A DNA stretch of 64,000 nt from Streptomyces sp. NBC_01317 (GCF_035961655.1 NZ_CP108393.1:7091501-7155500), one strand, 5' to 3'; shown: positions 28,038 to 37,448, counted from the first letter of the stretch. Notes: a model not told the origin generated them from the letters alone. Made by a program: numbers and translations.

Positions 28038-28070
28038 GAAGGGGCGGCCGGATCCACCGGCCGCCCCTTC
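28038..28070. terminator. Strong bidirectional hairpin terminator
   Basis: A perfect 14-bp stem (GAAGGGGCGGCCGG against CCGGCCGCCCCTTC) around ATCCA, followed by TTCG, lies between the convergent aminopeptidase and YbaK genes. Confidence 0.9.
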
Positions 28071-28093
28071 TTCGTGCCCCGTGTACGGCCGGG

Positions 28094-28621
28094 TCAGCCC
28101 GCCGGCGGTGCCGCGGGCCGGGAGATCGGCGCGGTGTGCGGCCGGGCGACGGTCCGGTAGTCGGCGGTACGCAGCGCCAACGACCGGTCCAGACGGGCCG
28201 CGTTGAAGAAGATCTCCTCTTCCTCCAGGAGCACCGGATCCACCACCAGTTCCAGCTCCGGGTCGAAGGAGAACGGCAGGATCGTGCCGCTGACACTGCC
28301 CGCGAGCCGCTCCGCCACCTCGGGCGTCGCGAAGCCCGCGTAGGTGCCGCCCCACAGGGCCTTGAGCGCGCCCAGGTCCACCCGGCGGTCGCCCGGTACG
28401 ACGGCGAGCGCGTAACGCTTCGTCTTCTTGCCGGTCTTGACCATCACCACGATGCATTTGGCGGCCTGCCGCAGGGTGTTGCCCCGCAGCGCGCTGACCT
28501 CCTCGGTCGCGCCCTGCTCCGCGTGCTCGATGACCCGGTAGACCACCCCGTGTTCGTCCAGCAGCCCGGTCAGCCTGTCGTAGGTCTCGTAAGTCCGGTG
28601 ACTCTCGTGGGTCTCGCTCAC
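28094..28621 (-). CDS. YbaK/EbsC-family aminoacyl-tRNA deacylase
   Basis: A 175-residue trans-editing-type deacylase that hydrolyses misacylated tRNA. The conserved Lys and surrounding block is LRQAAKCIVVMVKTGKKTKRYALAVVPGDRRVD, with GGTYAGFATPEVAE and VSGTILPFSF completing the INS-like fold. Specificity (Cys/Ala/Ser on tRNA-Pro or others) is not evident. The GTG start overlaps the stop of the upstream truncated epimerase gene (GTGA), so the two were once an operon; reading on upstream gives arginine-rich non-homologous sequence. Confidence 0.87.
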   Translation of the reverse strand: MSETHESHRTYETYDRLTGLLDEHGVVYRVIEHAEQGATEEVSALRGNTLRQAAKCIVVMVKTGKKTKRYALAVVPGDRRVDLGALKALWGGTYAGFATPEVAERLAGSVSGTILPFSFDPELELVVDPVLLEEEEIFFNAARLDRSLALRTADYRTVARPHTAPISRPAAPPAG

Positions 28622-29460
28622 TGCGCTCCCTCTCCGTACGCGTCCAGCCAGGCGTCCTCCGCCGCGTAGTCGAAAAGACCGCCGTACGGAGCGAACTGCG
28701 CGGCCAGCTTGGGGAACGTATCCTGCCACTCCCGCTCCCGCAGCCGCGCGACCAGCCATTCGACCGTCGCCGGGAGGGACTCGGCGTGGTCGGTGACGGG
28801 CCGGTAGCCCAACTCCCGCTCGGCGGCGGTCATGTCGTACTCGATCGGGTGCGCGACCGACCACGGGGTCGAGCCCACGAGGCCCACCGGGGCGGGCCCT
28901 TCCACCAGGACCGTTTCGCTCTCGTGGCCCATCACCGCGTCGGTCGCGCGGCCGATCCCGGTGACGGTCGGCGCCGTGGGGTCCGCCGCGTTGAGCACCC
29001 GGGACCCGGGACGCAGCGCGGCCAGCCGGATCAGCTCGGCGAGGTGGGACGTGTGCACGGGGTGGAAGCGGCTCCTGCCGCCGTAGGCCAGGACACGCCG
29101 TCGGCGCCCGTCGAGCGCGCGCTTGACGAAGAACAGCTCCCGGGGGGTGCGGGAGTACGGTCCATGGATCGCGCCCGCCCGCAACAGCGTCACCGGCAGC
29201 GACTCGCCCGCCGCGAGCAGGTCGCGTTCCAGCTGGATCTTCCGCGTGGCGTACGTCGCCTCGCCGGGGGCCACGGTCCGCCGCGTCTCCGGGATGGGTA
29301 CGGGGTAGTGCGGGGCGCCGTCCGGTTCGCCCTGGGTGTCGAAGCCCCGGCCCCGGTCGTCCTCGTACACCGCACCGCTGGAGATCACGACCGCCGAGCC
29401 GATCCGGTCGCCGAGCCCGGTCAGCTGGCCCCAGAGGGTTTCGCCGGTGGCGGATCCGCT
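28618..29460 (-). pseudogene. NAD-dependent epimerase/dehydratase gene lacking its 5' third
   Basis: About 270 codons match the middle and C-terminal parts of an extended SDR: IGSAVVISSGAVYEDD, catalytic ATYATRKIQLER (YxxxK), LLRAGAIHGPYSRTPRE and PVTDHAESLPATVEWL. The N-terminal Rossmann strand with GGTGFIG or similar, roughly the first 80-90 residues, is absent. Homology in the frame fades near GETLWGQLTGLGDR, and two bases further upstream is the stop codon of the acyltransferase gene on the same strand. Without the nucleotide-binding half the product cannot be a normal epimerase. A GTG at 29388 could start a 256-residue remnant. A deletion that joined the two genes is the simplest explanation. 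Confidence 0.72.
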
Positions 29461-29461
29461 C

Positions 29462-30184
29462 TCAGCGGCGCAGCCGGGGGAACTTCCTCGCGCTCCTGGC
29501 CTCGGCCTTCGCGGCCTCCGCCTTGACGTCGGCGGCGTACCGGTCGACGTACTCCTGGCCGGACAGCCCGAGGATCGCGTACATGATCTCGTCGGTGACG
29601 GCCCTGATGGCGGCCTTCTGGTCCTCCAGGCCCTCGTACCGCGAGAAGTCCAGCGGCTCGCCGAAGCGGATGGTGACCCGCTTGATGCGGGGGACCTTCT
29701 GTCCGGGGGGCTGGATCTCGAACGTACCGACCATCGCGCACGGCACGACCGGGGCCTTCCCCCGGATCGCCATCACCGCGACGCCGACCTTGCCCTTGTA
29801 GAGGCGTCCGTCGTGCGAGCGGGTGCCCTCGGGATAGATCCCGAGCAGCTCGTCCTCGGCGAGCACCCCGAGCCCCTCGCGGATCGCCGCCTGCCCGGCC
29901 TCCTTGCCCGACCGGTCCACGGGGATCTGCCCGGCGCTCCGGAAGAAGAAGGCGGTCAGCCGCCCCTTGACCCCGGGCCCGGTGAAGTACTCGGCCTTCG
30001 CGAGGAAGGTGATGCGCCGTTTGAGGATGGCGGGCATCAGGAAGTGGTCGGAGAACGACAGATGGTTGCCCGCGACGATCGCGGCCCCGTCGGCGGGGAT
30101 GTGCTCCAGCCCCTCGATCCGGGGGCGGAAGAGCAGCCGCAGCAGGGGCCCGAGGAGCACGTATTTGAGCACGTAATAGAACAT
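29462..30184 (-). CDS. Lysophospholipid acyltransferase (PlsC family)
   Basis: A 240-residue membrane-associated acyltransferase. The catalytic NHLSFSD (HX4D) is near residues 40-46 and IYPEGTRS near 114-121. An amphipathic N-terminus (YYVLKYVLLGPLLRLLF) likely anchors it. PlsC-type enzymes add the sn-2 acyl chain to lysophosphatidate in phospholipid synthesis; Streptomyces have several copies, so housekeeping or specialised use cannot be told. The Lys/Ala-rich tail ends directly before the truncated epimerase gene. It is divergent from the dihydrolipoyl dehydrogenase gene. Confidence 0.93.
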   Translation of the reverse strand: MFYYVLKYVLLGPLLRLLFRPRIEGLEHIPADGAAIVAGNHLSFSDHFLMPAILKRRITFLAKAEYFTGPGVKGRLTAFFFRSAGQIPVDRSGKEAGQAAIREGLGVLAEDELLGIYPEGTRSHDGRLYKGKVGVAVMAIRGKAPVVPCAMVGTFEIQPPGQKVPRIKRVTIRFGEPLDFSRYEGLEDQKAAIRAVTDEIMYAILGLSGQEYVDRYAADVKAEAAKAEARSARKFPRLRR

Positions 30185-30396
30185 GGGATACGCCCCTCAC
30201 TGCTCCGACCGGCCCCAGGGCGACATTGCCCCAGGTCAGCGGGTGCCCCGGCGGGGGTCAGTGTATGCACACCCGCCCTCACGGGAAAGCGTCCGCGACG
30301 AGCCCGCCGAAAGGTGTCCGCCCTACTTCGGCGTTGTGGACAGGTCGGCGTAACGGGACATGAAAGCTTCGATTGATCTGGTCTACGGTGAACCTC

Positions 30397-31809
30397 ATGG
30401 ACGAACAGGGCGAGCACTTCGATGTCGTCGTACTCGGGGCGGGTCCGGGCGGTTACGTGGCTGCCATCCGGGCCGCGCAGCTGGGTCGGAGCGTCGCGGT
30501 CGTGGAGAAGAAGTACTGGGGCGGTGTCTGTCTGAACGTGGGCTGCATCCCCACCAAGGCGCTGTTGCGCAACGCCGAGCTGGCGCACATCGTCACGCAG
30601 GAGGCGAAGACCTTCGGCATCCGGTTCGACGGCGAGGTGTCCCTCGACTACGGCGAGGCGTTCCGCCGCAGCCGGCGGGTGGCGGACGGCCGCGTCAAGG
30701 GCGTGCACTACCTGATGAAGAAGAACGGGATCACCGAGGTCGACGGGCACGGCACGTTCGCCGACCCGAACACCCTTCATGTGACCCAGTCGGACGGCAG
30801 CAGGCGGGTCATCGGGTTCGACAACTGCATCATCGCCACCGGGGCCTCCACCCGGCTCCTTCCCGGGACCGCCGTGAGCGACCGGGTGGTGACGTACGAG
30901 GAACTCATCCTCAGCGACCAACTGCCGGAGTCGATCGTGATCGCCGGGGCCGGGGCGATCGGCATCGAGTTCGCGTACGTGCTGCGCAACTACGGCGTCC
31001 AGGTCACGATGGTCGAGTTCCTGGACCGGATCGCGCCGCTGGAAGACGTGGACGTGTCGGCCGAACTGGCCAGGCGCTACCGCAAGTTGGGCATCGAGGT
31101 CCTCACGTCGACCCGGGTCGACAGGATCGACGAGTCCGGGCCGCGCGTGCAGGTCACGGTCACCGCGAAGGACGGCTCGTCCCGGGTCCTGGAGACCGAC
31201 AAGGTCCTCCAGGCCATCGGATTTGTGCCGAACGTCGACGGGTACGGCCTGGAGACGACCGGAGTGGCGCTCACCGAGCGCGGCGCGATCGACGTCGACG
31301 GCCACTGCCGGACCTCGGTGCCGCACATCTACGCGATCGGCGACGTGACCGCCAAGCTGATGCTCGCGCACGCCGCCGAGGCGATGGGGGTCATCGCCGC
31401 CGAGACCCTCGCCGACGCGGAGACCATGGAACTCGACTACGTCATGATTCCGCGCGCCACCTTCTGTCAGCCCCAGATCGCCAGTTTCGGCTGGACGGAG
31501 GCGCAGGCGCGCGAGCGGGGATTCGACGTCAAGGTGGCGACGTTCCCGTTTACCGCGAACGGGAAGGCCCACGGCCTCGGGGACGCGAAGGGCTTCGTGA
31601 AACTGCTCAGCGACGCGCGCCACGGCGAGATCATCGGCGCCCACCTGATCGGTCCCGACGTCACCGAACTGCTCCCCGAACTCACCCTGGCGCAGAAGTG
31701 GGACCTCACGGTGCACGAGGTCGCGCGCAACGTGCACGCCCATCCGACGCTCGGCGAGGCCATCCAGGAAGCGGTCCACGGGCTGTCCGGGCACATGATC
31801 AACTTGTAG
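30397..31809 (+). CDS. lpdA: Dihydrolipoyl dehydrogenase
   Basis: A 470-residue FAD disulfide oxidoreductase, the E3 component of 2-oxoacid dehydrogenase complexes. FAD-binding [17 protein letters not shown] near residues 14-30, redox-active Cys pair in [19 protein letters not shown]-binding [13 protein letters not shown], and the C-terminal His-Glu in [19 protein letters not shown] are all seen. The usual GGTCLNxGCIP reads [11 protein letters not shown], a conservative change. The ATG is chosen since upstream codons lack homology. It stands alone; no E1 or E2 gene is adjacent. Confidence 0.95.
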   Translation: MDEQGEHFDVVVLGAGPGGYVAAIRAAQLGRSVAVVEKKYWGGVCLNVGCIPTKALLRNAELAHIVTQEAKTFGIRFDGEVSLDYGEAFRRSRRVADGRVKGVHYLMKKNGITEVDGHGTFADPNTLHVTQSDGSRRVIGFDNCIIATGASTRLLPGTAVSDRVVTYEELILSDQLPESIVIAGAGAIGIEFAYVLRNYGVQVTMVEFLDRIAPLEDVDVSAELARRYRKLGIEVLTSTRVDRIDESGPRVQVTVTAKDGSSRVLETDKVLQAIGFVPNVDGYGLETTGVALTERGAIDVDGHCRTSVPHIYAIGDVTAKLMLAHAAEAMGVIAAETLADAETMELDYVMIPRATFCQPQIASFGWTEAQARERGFDVKVATFPFTANGKAHGLGDAKGFVKLLSDARHGEIIGAHLIGPDVTELLPELTLAQKWDLTVHEVARNVHAHPTLGEAIQEAVHGLSGHMINL

Positions 31810-31820
31810 GGCGCCCCGGG

Positions 31821-31853
31821 GGTGGGCTGGCACGCGCCGCGCATCAGCCCACC
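31821..31853. terminator. Convergent hairpin between lpdA and SUMF1-fold gene
   Basis: GGTGGGCTG pairs with CAGCCCACC across a 15-base loop, overlapping the last codons of the minus-strand gene. It could terminate lpdA. Confidence 0.5.
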
Positions 31854-32557
31854 ACGGACCGCGCCACCCGGAATCCCACGTCGTCGATCCGGAACGTCGG
31901 GTGGCTGCGGCGGCGCACCGAGGCGCGGCAGCTCCAGTGCTCGTCGAACCAGCCGCCGCCCCGCAGCACCCGGTACGAGGCGTAGACCTCCGCGTCGTAG
32001 AGGTCCCAGCACCACTCCCACACGTTGCCCACCATGTCGTACAGGCCCCACGCGTTGGGCAGCTTGCCGCCCACCTCGTGCACCCGGTCGAGCGAGTTGC
32101 CCCGGTGCCACGCGATGTCGTCGAGCTGCCCGTACCGCGCGTCGGTGGTGCCCGCCCGGCACGCGTGTTCCCACTCGGCCTCGGTCGGCAGCCGGTACCC
32201 GTCGGCGGACGTGTCCCACGCGACGGTCGCGGCGGTCGCGGCGGTCGCGGCGTCGTCCGGGAGGGCCGGGAGCGCCGGGAGGTCGTACGCGGGCGTCAAC
32301 CCCTCCCGCTCCGACCGCGCGTTGCAGTAGCGGACCGCGTCCCACCACGACACCCCCTCGACCGGCAGCCGGCCGCCCCGCGCGGTGCTCGGAGCGAGGC
32401 CGGTGACCTCGGCGTACGACGCCTGGGTGACGGCGAAGACCCCGAGCCGGTACGGCGCCACCTCGACCGGCCAACTGCGCTGCGTCCGCCGGTCGGACAG
32501 GATCACCCGCCCCGGTGGGACGGCTGTGGTCGTCTCGTGTTCCGTACTCGGGCCCAT
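31844..32557 (-). CDS. SUMF1/EgtB/PvdO-fold protein (formylglycine-generating-enzyme-like)
   Basis: A 237-residue protein with the SUMF1 fold: FAVTQASYAEVTG, PVEGVSWWDAVRYCNARSEREG, YRLPTEAEWEHACRAG, NAWGLYDMVGNVWEWCWD and VLRGGGWFDEHWSCRASVRRR. True formylglycine-generating enzymes have two Cys about five residues apart after RGG; here only one Cys (HWSC) is present, so sulfatase maturation is unlikely. Other family members act as iron sulfoxide synthases or tailoring oxidases. An Ala-Thr repeat (ATAATAATVAW), from a GGTCGCGGC repeat in DNA, is inserted mid-protein. No sulfatase is nearby. Function unassigned. Confidence 0.82.
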   Translation of the reverse strand: MGPSTEHETTTAVPPGRVILSDRRTQRSWPVEVAPYRLGVFAVTQASYAEVTGLAPSTARGGRLPVEGVSWWDAVRYCNARSEREGLTPAYDLPALPALPDDAATAATAATVAWDTSADGYRLPTEAEWEHACRAGTTDARYGQLDDIAWHRGNSLDRVHEVGGKLPNAWGLYDMVGNVWEWCWDLYDAEVYASYRVLRGGGWFDEHWSCRASVRRRSHPTFRIDDVGFRVARSVVG

Positions 32558-32586
32558 GAACGGATGATCTTAGCGGCTCGCGCCCG

Positions 32587-32925
32587 TCAGCCGAGGTGGA
32601 AGACCTCCTCCGCCGGCGCCCACCACTCACCCTCCGCCGCGTCCTCCAGGGGCCGCTGGCAGGGATCGGTGCGCTCCCACCACTCCCGCGTGACCGGATC
32701 CGCCGCGATCGAGGCCATGTCGGCCTCGTAGTCGTCCCCCGTGTACTCCAGGTAGCTGAAAAGCACCCCGCCGCGCAGGAAGATCGAGTAGTTGGCGATG
32801 TGCGCGCGCTTCAACGCCGCCAGGACGCCGGGCCAGGCCGCCGCGTGGAGCGCGCGGTACTCGGCCTCCTTCTCCGGGCGCAGGCGGATGACCGAGGCGA
32901 ATCGCCGAGTGGTGGGCTGGGGCAC
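32587..32925 (-). CDS. rhaM: L-rhamnose mutarotase (RhaM family)
   Basis: A 112-residue ferredoxin-fold enzyme that interconverts sugar anomers. Typical blocks are FASVIRLRPEKEAEYRALHAAAWPGVL with the catalytic His, ANYSIFLRGGVLFSYLEYTG, and REWWERTDPCQRPL. Family members act on L-rhamnose, and some on L-fucose. GTG start with GGGAGGA seven bases upstream; the longer in-frame reading begins in a simple GGCAGT repeat. It is divergent from a FadR-type regulator and lies beside a beta-helix glycosidase-like protein, a sugar-acid dehydratase and a sugar ABC system. Confidence 0.88.
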   Translation of the reverse strand: MPQPTTRRFASVIRLRPEKEAEYRALHAAAWPGVLAALKRAHIANYSIFLRGGVLFSYLEYTGDDYEADMASIAADPVTREWWERTDPCQRPLEDAAEGEWWAPAEEVFHLG

Positions 32926-32985
32926 GGCCCGTCCTCCCTGGGTGGCAGTGGCAGTGGCAGTGGCTGTTTTTGGTCCGACTCGATG

Positions 32986-33175
32986 TATCTGGTTCATCGG
33001 ACGGGATGGACCCTATGTATCGGCGGGCCAACAGGCAACGGTTGCGGCGCCCATGGGTGGTTTGTCTGGATTGCTCGAATGAATCAGCCACTCGCCGAAC
33101 GGAGTTTGGCGCAAACCTTCCCTTCGCCCCACGCCGGTGTCATAGTGACCGCGCCGATAGATCTGATTCATCTGA
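32986..33175. promoter_or_regulatory. Three CTG(A/G)TTCA motifs in the mutarotase/regulator intergenic region
   Basis: CTGGTTCA occurs at 32989-32996, CTGATTCA inverted at 33080-33087 and CTGATTCA at 33163-33170. The outer two extend to the direct-repeat form ATCTG(R)-TTC-ATC(T/G)GA. One lies just upstream of each divergent gene with a third between, the layout expected of an operator set for the adjacent FadR-type regulator. This covers the 265-base gap. Confidence 0.55.
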
Positions 33176-33190
33176 ACTTGAGGAGGTTGC

Positions 33191-34021
33191 GTGGTGTCAG
33201 GCCCTGCCGGTCCCGCGTCCGGCGGTACGGACGACGCGTCCGACCGCTACCGCCCGGGGTACGAACTCGTCGCGGAACAGCTGCTCAACTACATCGCCGA
33301 GCAGAACCTGCTTCCCGGCGACCGGCTGCCGACCGAGAAAGGACTGGCGGAGATCCTCGGGGCCACCCGCAACGTGACCCGCGAGGCCGTCAAGGTCCTC
33401 GCGGCGATCGGCCGGCTGAGCGTCCGCAGGGGAGCCGGCATCTTCGTGGCGTCCTCACCGGGCGCGCTGGGCGACGACCGGCTCGCCCACTTCCAGCCGA
33501 CGAGCATGGAACACGTCCTCATGCTCCTCGACTACCGCCGGCTCATCGAGTCCGAGACGGCGAGACGCGCGGCGACCCTGGCCACCCCGATCGAGGTCCG
33601 GGCGATCCGCGAGGCGGCGAGCACGTCCCTGGAGGCGGGGACGGTGGACGACGTCGAGACGTTCGCCCGCGCGGACGCGTTGTTCCACGACTCGGTCGGC
33701 ATCGCGGCGCACAACGTCTTCCTGCGCTCCAGCGTGGCCAACATCCGCAGCTTCGCCGCGCAGTCGGACGTCCTGCTCTTCCACGGCGACGTGCCGGGCT
33801 CCCTCCGGATCGCGGGAGCGCAGCACCTCGCCATCGCCGAGGCCATCGGATCGGGCGACGCGGAATCCGCGGTCCGGCTCATGGCCGAGCACATCTCCAC
33901 CACCCAGACCCAGTTCGAACGCAAGATCCGCGACCGGCTCTTCAACCAGCCGGACCACACCACCGGCCCGGCGGTCACCCCGCCGGCGCCGGGGGAGCGA
34001 CAACAGACTTCGGCCTCGTAG
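33191..34021 (+). CDS. GntR-family regulator, FadR subfamily
   Basis: A 276-residue transcription factor. The winged helix spans about residues 24-85 (YELVAEQLLNYIAEQNLLPGDRLPTEKGLAEILGATRNVTREAVKVLAAIG). The all-helical FCD effector domain follows (LDYRRLIESETARRAA, FHDSVGIAAHNVFL, HLAIAEAIGSGDAESAVRLMAEH) with Asp/His residues that commonly bind metal and a sugar acid or carboxylate. GTG start with GAGGAGG upstream; a second GTG follows immediately. It lies at the head of the sugar locus and is the likely local regulator, responding to a sugar-acid intermediate (inference). Confidence 0.9.
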   Translation: MVSGPAGPASGGTDDASDRYRPGYELVAEQLLNYIAEQNLLPGDRLPTEKGLAEILGATRNVTREAVKVLAAIGRLSVRRGAGIFVASSPGALGDDRLAHFQPTSMEHVLMLLDYRRLIESETARRAATLATPIEVRAIREAASTSLEAGTVDDVETFARADALFHDSVGIAAHNVFLRSSVANIRSFAAQSDVLLFHGDVPGSLRIAGAQHLAIAEAIGSGDAESAVRLMAEHISTTQTQFERKIRDRLFNQPDHTTGPAVTPPAPGERQQTSAS

Positions 34022-34139
34022 AAGACGTCTCGCGGACGACGCACGCAGGCCGTCCAGAACCCCGCAGGAACGACCCGGAGCACCCTCCGGCCCCGTACGC
34101 CACCACCCCATTCGTCCCTGGCAGTCGATTGGAATTTCA

Positions 34140-37100
34140 GTGTCGAAATTTCCCGGCACTCTCCGCACCGTGAAGCGGAGAATGACCCTCATGACCGGCC
34201 TCGCGCTGGTCGTCACCGTGGCGATGCCCGTCGGCCTGGCCTCGGCCGGCACGGCGAAGTCCTCGCCGGCACCGCTCAAGATCTACGTCTCGCCGGGCAA
34301 GGGCCGCGACGCCGGCTCCGGCACGGCCTCGCACCCGTACAAGACCCTGACACACGCCAGGGACCAGGTGCGCGCGCTCAACGACCGGATGAAGCGCGAC
34401 ATCGAGGTCGAGCTGCTGGACGGTACGTACCAGCTCACCGACACCTTCACCCTGACGAGCGCGGACTCCGGGACCAACGGCCACACCATCACGTACGAGG
34501 CCGCGCCCGGCGCCCACCCCGTGATCAGCGGCGGCACGTCCGTGACCGGCTGGAGCGTCGCCGACGCCGCGAAGAACGTCTACAAGGCGCATGTCGGGAA
34601 CATCGACACCCGCCAGTTGTACGTCAACGGCGAGCTGGCCACCCGCGCCCGCGGCGCCAAGGACCCCGGCGGCTTCACCAAGACCGCGACCGGCTACAAG
34701 ATCACCGACACGAGCCTCGCCGGCTGGAAGAACCAGTCGGACATCGAGGTCGCCAGCCGCTGGGGCTGGAAGCTCATGCGCTGCCCGGTCGACTCGATCG
34801 TCGGCACCACGGTGACGATGCGGCAGCCGTGCTGGAAGAACGCCAACCTCCAGCAGGGCCAGGAGATCACCAACCCGACCTGGCTGGAGAACGCCAGGGA
34901 GCTGCTGGACACCCCGGGGGAGTGGTACCTCGACAAGAGCGCGGGCGATGTCTTCTACATACCCAAGGCCGGCCAGAACCTCGCGACCGCGAAGGTGACC
35001 GTGCCGCGCGTCCAGGACCTGGTGGACCTGAACGGCACGCTCTCCAAGCCGGTCACGGACGTCACGTTCAAGGGCATCACGTTCTCCTACTCGACCTGGC
35101 TCGCGCCCAGTTCGGACGACGGGCTGATCGAGGGCCAGGCGGGCTTCCGCATGGTCGGCAAGGACAACCCGGACTTCGACTCCACCCGGCTGCACTGGCA
35201 GAAGACGCCCGGCGCGGTCAACGTGAGCTACGGCCACGACGTGTCCTTCCTGGACAACACCTTCACGCACCTCGGCGCGGTCGGGCTGAACCTCAACACC
35301 GGCACGCAGGGAACCACGATCACCGGCAACGTCTTCCGGCAGATCGCCGGGACGGGCATCCAGATCGGTGGCACCGACGTCATCGACCACCACCCGAGCG
35401 ACCCCCGGTCGATCACCAAGAACACCACCGTCAGCAACAACGTGGTCACCAACGTGGCCGACCAGTACACCGGTTCGCTGGGCATCATGGCGAGCTACAC
35501 GGACCACACCGTCATCACGCACAACAAGGTCTACGACCTCCCCTACAGCGGGATCTCCCTCGGCTGGGGCTGGGGCCTCACCGACAAGGGCGGCGACACC
35601 AACTACCCCGGCAACTCGGGCGTCCCCATCTACGACACACCGACGCCCGCCAAGAACAACGTCATCAGTGACAACGAGATCAGCGACATCATGAAGCTCC
35701 AGGCCGACGGGGGTGCCATCTACACACTGAGCTCGAACCCCGGCAGCGTCGTCTCGGGCAACTACATCAAGGGCATCCCCGGCCCCGCCTACGGGGCGGT
35801 CTACCACGACGAGGGCAGCCAGTACTTCCGCACGACGCAGAACGCGTTCTGCGATGTCTCGTACCAGTGGCTGTTCATGAACCACGGCCTGGACATCACC
35901 GCCGACCGCAACTTCACCACCCAGCCCACCTACTCGACCCAGGCGAACACCATCGGCTCCTCCATAGCCGACAACACCAAGGTCGACAGCTGCGCCCAGC
36001 TGCCCGCCTCGATCATCGAGAACGCCGGGCTCCAGCCGGAGTACCGCCACCTGGACCCCGACCCCGCCACCACGGACCGTACGGCGCCCACCGCGCCCGG
36101 CACCCCGACCGCGAAGGCCGGCTTCCCGACCGTCACCGACCTCAGCTGGGCCGCGTCGCAGGACAAGACCGGTGTCACCGGGTACGCGGTGTACCTGGAC
36201 GGCAAGGTCGTCAGCGCCTCCACCAAGCCCACCGCCCGCGTCAGCGGCCTCACCGCGGGCAAGAAGTACACCTTCACGGTGACCGCCCGCGACGCCGCAG
36301 GCAACGAGTCCAGGGCGAGCAGGCCCGTCGTGGTGACCATGCCGGCCGGCGTCAACATCGCCAAGGGCAAGCCGGTCACGGCGTCCTCGTACTCCGAGGC
36401 CAACACCCCCGGGCTCGCGGTCGACGGTGACCTCTCCACCCGCTGGGCCCAGGGCCTCTTCCTCCCGGACCCCTCCTGGATCCAGGTCGACCTGGGTGCC
36501 CAGTACGACGTGACCGGTGCGATCACCACCTTCGAGAAGGCCAACGGCTACAAGTACCGCGTCGAGGTCTCCCCGGACGAGGTCCACTGGGTCACCCTGG
36601 AGGACCACACCGGCTCGGCCACCACCGAGGCGACGAACTACTCGTCCGCAGCCAGGCCGACCGCCGGACGGTACCTGCGCCTGACGGTCACCGGCTCCAA
36701 CGGCAACGGCGGCAGCCTCTACGAGCTCCAGGCGTACGGCTCCGTACAGCCGCCGAACACCGACACCCAGGCCCCGGCCGCACCCGCCGCGCCGAAGGTC
36801 TCCCCGCTGGTGCCCGGCACGGCCGACCTCACCTGGACGGCCCCGGCCGACAACGTCGGTGTGGTCACCTACGAGGTCTTCCAGGACGGCAAGCGGATCG
36901 CCGTCACCGACCGGACGAGCCTGCGGCTCACCGGTCTGACCTCCGGCCAGAAGTACAGCTTCACCGTGGTCGCCGTGGACGGCGCGCTCAACGCCTCCGC
37001 ACCGAGCCCGGCCGCCGACGCGACCCTGCCGGCCTACGTCAACCTGGCCCTCGACAAGCCGGTCACGGTGTCCTCGTACTCCGAGCCCAACACCCCCGGG

Positions 37101-37436
37101 CTCGCCGTGGACGGTGACCTCTCCACCCGCTGGGCCCAGGGCCTCGGCCTCCCGGACCCGTCCTGGATCCAGGTCGACCTGGGCAGGACGGCGTCGGTCT
37201 CGGGTGTGGTCACCACGTTCGAGCTCCAGAACGGCTACAAGTACCGCGTCGAGTACTCCACCGACGGCACCACCTGGTCGACGCTGGAGGACCACACCGC
37301 GACGGCCACCTCGGGACGGACGAACATCTCCCTCCCCGACGCGCCGGTCTCCGCCCGCTACCTCCGGCTCACGGTCACCGGGTCCAACTGGAACGGCGGC
37401 AGCCTGTACGAGCTCCAGGCGTACGGCGACTTCTGA
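34140..37436 (+). CDS. Secreted right-handed beta-helix protein with two FN3-F5/8C module pairs (GH141-like)
   Basis: A 1098-residue exported protein. Signal peptide at residues 1-38. The N-terminal KIYVSPGKGRDAGSGTASHPYKTLTHARDQVRAL and GHTITYEAAPGAHPVISGG blocks are typical of beta-helix carbohydrate-active proteins related to GH141 (alpha-L-fucosidase/xylanase). Helix repeats run to about residue 640. Then come FN3 (about 650-735), F5/8 type C (740-870), FN3 (880-960) and a second F5/8C (965-1098), likely carbohydrate-binding. It is upstream of a sugar-acid dehydratase and ABC transporter and downstream of the FadR regulator. A role in releasing deoxyhexoses from plant or microbial polysaccharide is inferred. 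Catalytic residues are not assigned. Confidence 0.85.
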   Translation: MSKFPGTLRTVKRRMTLMTGLALVVTVAMPVGLASAGTAKSSPAPLKIYVSPGKGRDAGSGTASHPYKTLTHARDQVRALNDRMKRDIEVELLDGTYQLTDTFTLTSADSGTNGHTITYEAAPGAHPVISGGTSVTGWSVADAAKNVYKAHVGNIDTRQLYVNGELATRARGAKDPGGFTKTATGYKITDTSLAGWKNQSDIEVASRWGWKLMRCPVDSIVGTTVTMRQPCWKNANLQQGQEITNPTWLENARELLDTPGEWYLDKSAGDVFYIPKAGQNLATAKVTVPRVQDLVDLNGTLSKPVTDVTFKGITFSYSTWLAPSSDDGLIEGQAGFRMVGKDNPDFDSTRLHWQKTPGAVNVSYGHDVSFLDNTFTHLGAVGLNLNTGTQGTTITGNVFRQIAGTGIQIGGTDVIDHHPSDPRSITKNTTVSNNVVTNVADQYTGSLGIMASYTDHTVITHNKVYDLPYSGISLGWGWGLTDKGGDTNYPGNSGVPIYDTPTPAKNNVISDNEISDIMKLQADGGAIYTLSSNPGSVVSGNYIKGIPGPAYGAVYHDEGSQYFRTTQNAFCDVSYQWLFMNHGLDITADRNFTTQPTYSTQANTIGSSIADNTKVDSCAQLPASIIENAGLQPEYRHLDPDPATTDRTAPTAPGTPTAKAGFPTVTDLSWAASQDKTGVTGYAVYLDGKVVSASTKPTARVSGLTAGKKYTFTVTARDAAGNESRASRPVVVTMPAGVNIAKGKPVTASSYSEANTPGLAVDGDLSTRWAQGLFLPDPSWIQVDLGAQYDVTGAITTFEKANGYKYRVEVSPDEVHWVTLEDHTGSATTEATNYSSAARPTAGRYLRLTVTGSNGNGGSLYELQAYGSVQPPNTDTQAPAAPAAPKVSPLVPGTADLTWTAPADNVGVVTYEVFQDGKRIAVTDRTSLRLTGLTSGQKYSFTVVAVDGALNASAPSPAADATLPAYVNLALDKPVTVSSYSEPNTPGLAVDGDLSTRWAQGLGLPDPSWIQVDLGRTASVSGVVTTFELQNGYKYRVEYSTDGTTWSTLEDHTATATSGRTNISLPDAPVSARYLRLTVTGSNWNGGSLYELQAYGDF
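36366..37190 (+). repeat. Duplicated F5/8C module DNA within the beta-helix gene
   Basis: The copies at about 36366-36500 and 37059-37190 share long near-identical stretches (GTCCTCGTACTCCGAG, GACCTCTCCACCCGC and others), pointing to a fairly recent module duplication or gene conversion. The FN3 modules are less alike. Confidence 0.7.
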
Positions 37437-37448
37437 TCCTGTGATTCC

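Noticed and set aside
28622..28864. Longer N-terminus for the YbaK-family protein
   Set aside because: Arg/Gly-rich shadow of the overlapping epimerase remnant with no homology; the GTG overlapping the upstream stop is a better start.
32943..32965. GGCAGT hexamer repeat as part of the mutarotase coding region
   Set aside because: It precedes the GTG start that has a strong ribosome binding site; the repeat would encode a Thr-Ala run absent from the family.
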